In this document: positions 60,440-64,000 of the stretch, piece by piece
How positions within the stretch are numbered: the stretch's first letter is position 1
Layout: every line of letters starts with the position of its first letter
Assembly: GCF_003627075.1 (NCBI RefSeq)
Contig: NZ_CP032630.1
Location: forward strand, 2,480,001-2,544,000
Direction of reading: 5' to 3'
Source: Protaetiibacter intestinalis
GTDB lineage: Bacteria; Actinomycetota; Actinomycetes; Actinomycetales; Microbacteriaceae
Length of the DNA stretch: 64,000 bases
The notes under the pieces: generated by a model
Told to the model about the DNA's origin: nothing
Seen by the model: the letters and a program-made list of their open reading frames with translations, nothing else
Databases searched by the model: none
Program-made: the position numbers and the translations under genes

Positions 60440-61590
60440 TGACCGGGCAGCTCTACCTCGACACCGCCGCCACCACGCCGGTGCGACGCGAGGTGCTCGA
60501 GGCGATGTGGCCCTACCTGACGGGCGAGTTCGGCAACCCCTCGAGCCGCCACGAACCGGGGGAGCGCGCCGCGCATGCCGTGCAGGCCGCGCGGGCGGTC
60601 GTCGCGGAACAGCTCGGATGCCGGCCGTCCGAGGTCGTGTTCACCTCGGGCGGCACCGAGGCCGACAACCTCGCGATCAAGGGCATCGCGCTGGGTGCGC
60701 CGCGGGGGCGTCACCTCGTGATCTCGCCGATCGAGCACGAGGCGGTCGTCGAGTCCGCCGACCATCTGCGGCGACTGCACGGCTTCGAGGTGACGGTGCT
60801 GCCGGTCGACGCCGAGGGGCGCGTCGCGCCGGGCGACCTCGCCGCGGCGGTCCGCCCCGACACGACGCTCGTCAGCATCCAGCACGCGAGCAACGAGATC
60901 GGCACCGTGCAGCCGATCCGCGAGCTCGCCGATGTCGCCCGCGCGGCCGGCGTGCCGTTCCACACGGATGCCGTGCAGTCGGCGGGTGCGCTCGAGGTGG
61001 GCCTCGATGTGCTCGGCGTCGACGCCGTCAGCGTCGCCGGCCACAAGCTCGGCGCTCCGAAGGGCGTCGGCGCCCTCGCCGTGCGCGGCGCCCTCCCGAT
61101 CGAGCCGCTGCTGCACGGTGGCGGCCAGGAGCGCGGCCGGCGCTCGGGCACCGAGAACGTCGCGGGTGTCGTCGGCTTCGCCACCGCCCTCGCCCTCGCC
61201 GCGACCGAGCGGCGTGCCGAGCCGCGGATCGCGGCGGCGCGCGACGCGATCATCGACGGCGTCCTCGCGCGCGTGCCCGGTGCGATCCTGACCGGCTCCC
61301 GCACCCACCGCCTCCCGAACCACGCCTCGTTCTGCTTCCCCGGCACGAGCGGCGAGGCGGTGCTGCTCGAGCTGGAGCGGCGCGGCGTCGTGTGCTCCTC
61401 GGGTTCGGCGTGCGCGGCGGGCAGCGACGACCCGTCACCGGTGCTGGTGGCGCTCGGTCTCGCGCCCGAGGTGGCGCAGACCGCCGTGCGCCTGACGTTT
61501 CCCGCGGATGTCACCCCGCTTCAGGCGTCGGAGGTCGTCGACCGGCTGCTCGCCGCCGTCTCCTCGGTCGGCGGGCTCGCGGCGCGCTGA
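60439..61590 (+). CDS. Cysteine desulfurase (NifS/IscS-like) of the nad operon
   Basis: A PLP enzyme of 383 residues that takes sulfur from cysteine. Motifs: YLDTAATTPVRREVLEAMWPYL, SGGTEADNLAIKG, SIQHASNEIGTVQPI, the PLP Lys in SVAGHKLGAPKGVGAL, and the active-site Cys in VCSSGSACAAGSDDPSPV. Its place after nadC, with one-base overlap, suggests that it supplies the NadA cluster, as proposed for NifS-like genes beside nad operons elsewhere. Its last 70 bases overlap the end of the convergent membrane gene. Confidence 0.93.
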   Translation: MTGQLYLDTAATTPVRREVLEAMWPYLTGEFGNPSSRHEPGERAAHAVQAARAVVAEQLGCRPSEVVFTSGGTEADNLAIKGIALGAPRGRHLVISPIEHEAVVESADHLRRLHGFEVTVLPVDAEGRVAPGDLAAAVRPDTTLVSIQHASNEIGTVQPIRELADVARAAGVPFHTDAVQSAGALEVGLDVLGVDAVSVAGHKLGAPKGVGALAVRGALPIEPLLHGGGQERGRRSGTENVAGVVGFATALALAATERRAEPRIAAARDAIIDGVLARVPGAILTGSRTHRLPNHASFCFPGTSGEAVLLELERRGVVCSSGSACAAGSDDPSPVLVALGLAPEVAQTAVRLTFPADVTPLQASEVVDRLLAAVSSVGGLAAR

Positions 61591-63218
61591 CCGTCGCGCC
61601 GCCAGGGCCGGGTCACGAGGACCCACAGGCCGAGGGCGACCGCCGCGTAGGCCGCGTACATGCCGACCCAGGTCCAGAGGGCGAACGGCACCTCCGCCCA
61701 CGACGTGGGCATGGGCATGAGCACGAGGAAGAAGGCGAGCAGGCCCGCGGCGTAGACGCCGCCCCAGACGATCCGGTTCCAGGCGAACAGCGACGAGCCG
61801 GTCAGTCCGCGCACCGGCAGCAGCGCGATCGGCAGCGCCGAGACCCCCGCTGCGGTGAGCGAGGCCAGGGTCTCGCGGAGGAAGACGGTGCCGAGGTCGT
61901 CACCCGCATCCTGCAGCAGCGTGTAGCCGACCCACGCGAGCAGGGCGAGTCCGAGGCCCCAGCCGAGGGTGATGAGGGTCAGGCGCGCCTTCGCGGCGGA
62001 GGTGGCGATCGCGGTGCCGAACGCCACCCCGGCGACGAGGCCGAACACGATGCCGGGCTGGAACCCCGTGAGCCGCGTGAAGACGACCGTCGCGACGACC
62101 ACCAGGAGGGTCAGCGGGCGGAACTCGAACGCCGCGGTCGCCTGCGGGTGCAGCCTCCCGACGACCCAGATGAGCACGAACCAGCCCACCACGACGTCGA
62201 GGGCGAAGCCGATCGCGATCGAACCGAACTGGCGCAGGCTCGCGGCGTCGAAGCCGAAGGCGGGGTCGACGAAGGAGGTGATGAGCGCGGCGGCGAGCAC
62301 GCCGAGCGCGGCGGGCAGCCAGCCGCGGAAGCGGTCCGTCGCGCGGATGGTGGCGGGCTGGGCCTCGGCATCCGCGTCGGCCGCCTCCCCGGTCGCGCGC
62401 GGCGGCCGGACGCGCCGCCACCACGTGCCGAGCCGCGCCCCGAGCTCGTCCGACACCTTGCCGATGAGATGCGTCGGGAAGCCCATGAGGAGCGCCAGGA
62501 TGACGGCGAGCAGCGCGGCGAGCGCGCACTGCTGCACGCTGAGCGTCTCTGCCGGCGTCAAGAGCGCGCTCAGTACGGTGGGCGAGGTCGCGGTGCGGGG
62601 CACCGGCGCGGCGGTCACGGGTTCGTCGGCTGCGGCGACCGGCTCGGCTTCGACCTCCGGCTCCGGCGGGCAGATCGTCGCCTCGATCACACAGACGTTG
62701 CCCGACACGTAGGCGAGCGTCATCTCGTAGTGGAGTCCCCAGAAGTTGGTGTTCGTCCCGTCGCAGTCCATCCAGCCGCTGACGGGGGAGTCGACGGTGC
62801 CGACCAGTTCGCTCCCCGTCGCCGACACGAGCGTCATGGTGCGCGGTCGTCTCCCGTCCGGGCCGCACCAGGTGCCCTCGAGGGGGAAGTCCCACGTGCC
62901 GCTCGGTCCCGTGTAGGGGAAGGCATCGCCGGGCAGGCTCAACGGCCATCCGCTGATCGCGCAGGCGTCGTCGGCGGTGCAGGAGATCGTGAGGGTGACG
63001 TCCTGCCCCTCGCCCGGTTCGGTTCGGCCGTCGGGACTGATGTCGGTGAGCGCCGCGTGCCCGGCGTACACGATCTGCGTGCCCGGTGCCGGCGTCTCGG
63101 CGGGCGCGGGGGTCGGGGTGGGGGTCGCGGCGGAGGCGGATGCCGCGGTCCCGAGGGCGAGCGCCAGCGCCGCGAGCAGGCACACCGCGGTGCGGGCTCC
63201 GCGTCGCGTTCGGGTCAC
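61521..63218 (-). CDS. Secreted-domain plus multi-pass membrane protein, unknown function
   Basis: A protein of 565 residues from GTG 63218. A signal peptide (TRTRRGARTAVCLLAALALALGTAASASA) leads into a Thr-Pro linker and a cysteine-containing beta-rich domain (about 50-190: ISCTADDACAISGWPLS, GTWCGPDG, SGWMDCDGTN, NVCVIEATICPP). About nine membrane segments follow (about 225-545), then a polar tail. A longer reading from GTG 63266 is open, but TAGCAT (minus strand 63250-63245) inside it looks like the -10 box. I recognise no family; perhaps a sensor or transporter. Confidence 0.72.
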   Translation of the reverse strand: MTRTRRGARTAVCLLAALALALGTAASASAATPTPTPAPAETPAPGTQIVYAGHAALTDISPDGRTEPGEGQDVTLTISCTADDACAISGWPLSLPGDAFPYTGPSGTWDFPLEGTWCGPDGRRPRTMTLVSATGSELVGTVDSPVSGWMDCDGTNTNFWGLHYEMTLAYVSGNVCVIEATICPPEPEVEAEPVAAADEPVTAAPVPRTATSPTVLSALLTPAETLSVQQCALAALLAVILALLMGFPTHLIGKVSDELGARLGTWWRRVRPPRATGEAADADAEAQPATIRATDRFRGWLPAALGVLAAALITSFVDPAFGFDAASLRQFGSIAIGFALDVVVGWFVLIWVVGRLHPQATAAFEFRPLTLLVVVATVVFTRLTGFQPGIVFGLVAGVAFGTAIATSAAKARLTLITLGWGLGLALLAWVGYTLLQDAGDDLGTVFLRETLASLTAAGVSALPIALLPVRGLTGSSLFAWNRIVWGGVYAAGLLAFFLVLMPMPTSWAEVPFALWTWVGMYAAYAAVALGLWVLVTRPWRRDGQRAASPPTEETAASSRSTTSDA

Positions 63219-63274
63219 GGATGCGGTGGAGGGTATGGCCCCGGATGCTACCGACGCCCGCGCCACACGACAAT

Positions 63275-63297
63275 CCCCCGATCGACGGCACCGGGGG
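63275..63297. terminator. Hairpin after the LysR gene
   Basis: CCCCCG (63275-63280) and CGGGGG (63292-63297) form a stem, extended by a T-A pair, around 11 bases, between the LysR stop and the next minus-strand gene. A second GC stem, GCCGCC/GGCGGC (63336-63351), is nearby. One of them probably ends LysR transcription; neither has a T-run on the minus strand. Confidence 0.4.
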
Positions 63298-63362
63298 ACG
63301 ACCCGCCGCGTCGCCGTCGACGCGCGGGCGAGCCGGCCGCCGGGCGGCGGCTTTTCAGCACG

Positions 63363-64000
63363 CTACTGAGGGCTCAGCCCCCAGTCGTCGCCGTCGAGCG
63401 ACTCCACGGCGGCGAGCACGGTGGCGATGGCCGGAACCCGGCGCGCCCCCTGGAGGGCGACGACCTGGATCGAGCGGTCGCTCGACGGTGAGGTGGCGCG
63501 GATGACGGCGCCCGCCGGCACGGTCGCCGTCGCGAGGGCGAGGCGGGGGAGCAGCGCGACCCCGAGCTGGGTCGCGACGAGGTGGAGCACGGCGACCGCG
63601 TTGTCGGTCTCCAACTCGATGTCGGGGTCGACGCCGACCGCCTCGCACGCCGCGAGCAGGTGGCCGCGGCACAGCGGGCATCCGGCGATCCAACGCTCGT
63701 CCCCGAGCCGGGCGAGTTCGACGGGGGTGCCGGCCGTCGCGTGCGGATGCGTCTCGGGCAGGGCGATGACGACCGGCTCGGTGAACAGCGGGACGGTCTC
63801 GACCGGCCCCTCCGACTCGCGGTGCGGGTCGGCGCGGTCGCCGGGGTAGGCGAAGGTGATGGCGAGGTCGATCGCGCCGTCGCGCAGCATCGCGAGCGCC
63901 TCCGGGGGCTCCGCCTCGACGTAGCTGACCGTGAGTCCCGGATGCGCGCTGCGCAGGGTGCCGAGCAGCCGCGGCACGATCGTCGAGGAGGCGGTGGGGA
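63363..64000 (-). CDS. LysR family regulator, 5' end cut by window edge
   Basis: The visible part (212 codons) is the C-terminal effector-binding domain of a LysR-type regulator: the first residues read TASSTIVPRLLGTLRSAHPGL, then MLRDGAIDLAIT, VVIALPETHPHA and VATQLGVALLPRLAL, the usual two-lobe pattern. The DNA-binding domain lies beyond the window. Two cysteines (CPLCRG) in the effector domain are unusual. Its target cannot be told. Confidence 0.85.
   Translation of the reverse strand, partial: PTASSTIVPRLLGTLRSAHPGLTVSYVEAEPPEALAMLRDGAIDLAITFAYPGDRADPHRESEGPVETVPLFTEPVVIALPETHPHATAGTPVELARLGDERWIAGCPLCRGHLLAACEAVGVDPDIELETDNAVAVLHLVATQLGVALLPRLALATATVPAGAVIRATSPSSDRSIQVVALQGARRVPAIATVLAAVESLDGDDWGLSPQ

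Overview
The window is high-GC DNA with dense, overlapping genes, typical of a Gram-positive actinobacterium. Gene content and style point to the family Microbacteriaceae: the nusA-ylxR-infB-rbfA cluster, several DUF2510 proteins, an AdaA-AlkA fusion, Ku plus LigD, DUF6328, and many start codons placed six bases after a TANNNT box. I see no rRNA, tRNA, CRISPR array, insertion sequence or prophage. It looks like chromosomal core and near-core sequence. Both edges cut a gene: an ECF sigma factor on the left and a LysR regulator on the right.

Layout. 0-9 kb: ECF sigma factor, then the translation/transcription cluster nusA-ylxR-infB-rbfA, a luciferase-like oxidoreductase, two base-excision glycosylases (Fpg/Nei type and MutY) and a uridine-kinase-like protein. 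9-16 kb: ketopantoate-reductase-like protein, a DHA2 exporter with its divergent TetR regulator and two phased operators, then truB, two small membrane proteins, ribF and a CynX-type transporter. 16-22 kb: a deoxyribonucleoside operon (SorC/DeoR regulator, deoC, aldehyde dehydrogenase, half-length aldehyde dehydrogenase) and a glycerophosphodiester phosphodiesterase. 22-27 kb: M20 peptidase, a four-gene membrane/secreted cassette and a large membrane protein. 27-30 kb: a SNF2 helicase behind a hairpin-rich leader, then about 1 kb without a protein gene that looks like a cluster of non-coding RNAs with a duplicated 56-bp promoter module. 30-43 kb: pabC, a J-domain/NERD protein, four DUF2510 proteins on one strand, a Ski2-like helicase, and a PiT phosphate transporter behind a PHO-box-like repeat. 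42-52 kb: aspA, non-homologous end joining (Ku diverging from LigD split into polymerase and phosphoesterase-ligase genes), membrane proteins, AdaA-AlkA, and a GlcD-like oxidase. 52-64 kb: small enzymes, then NAD biosynthesis (NrtR-type regulator, nadA, nadB, nadC, cysteine desulfurase), an unknown membrane protein and LysR.

How the genes work together. DNA repair is strongly represented: Fpg/Nei, MutY, AdaA-AlkA, Ku, LigD and two helicases. The nad operon is self-contained: regulator, three de novo enzymes, and a desulfurase that probably supplies the iron-sulfur cluster of NadA. The deo operon pairs a sugar-phosphate-sensing regulator with an aldolase and the dehydrogenases for its acetaldehyde product.

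The most unusual stretch is 29,183-30,226: two near-identical promoters, one short and one long hairpin-rich candidate transcript each ending in a strong hairpin, and between them a 74-base near-perfect hairpin. Other items worth attention are families of long inverted repeats with conserved arms and unrelated loops at gene ends, the helicase leader, the split ALDH16-like pair and the DUF2510 cluster.
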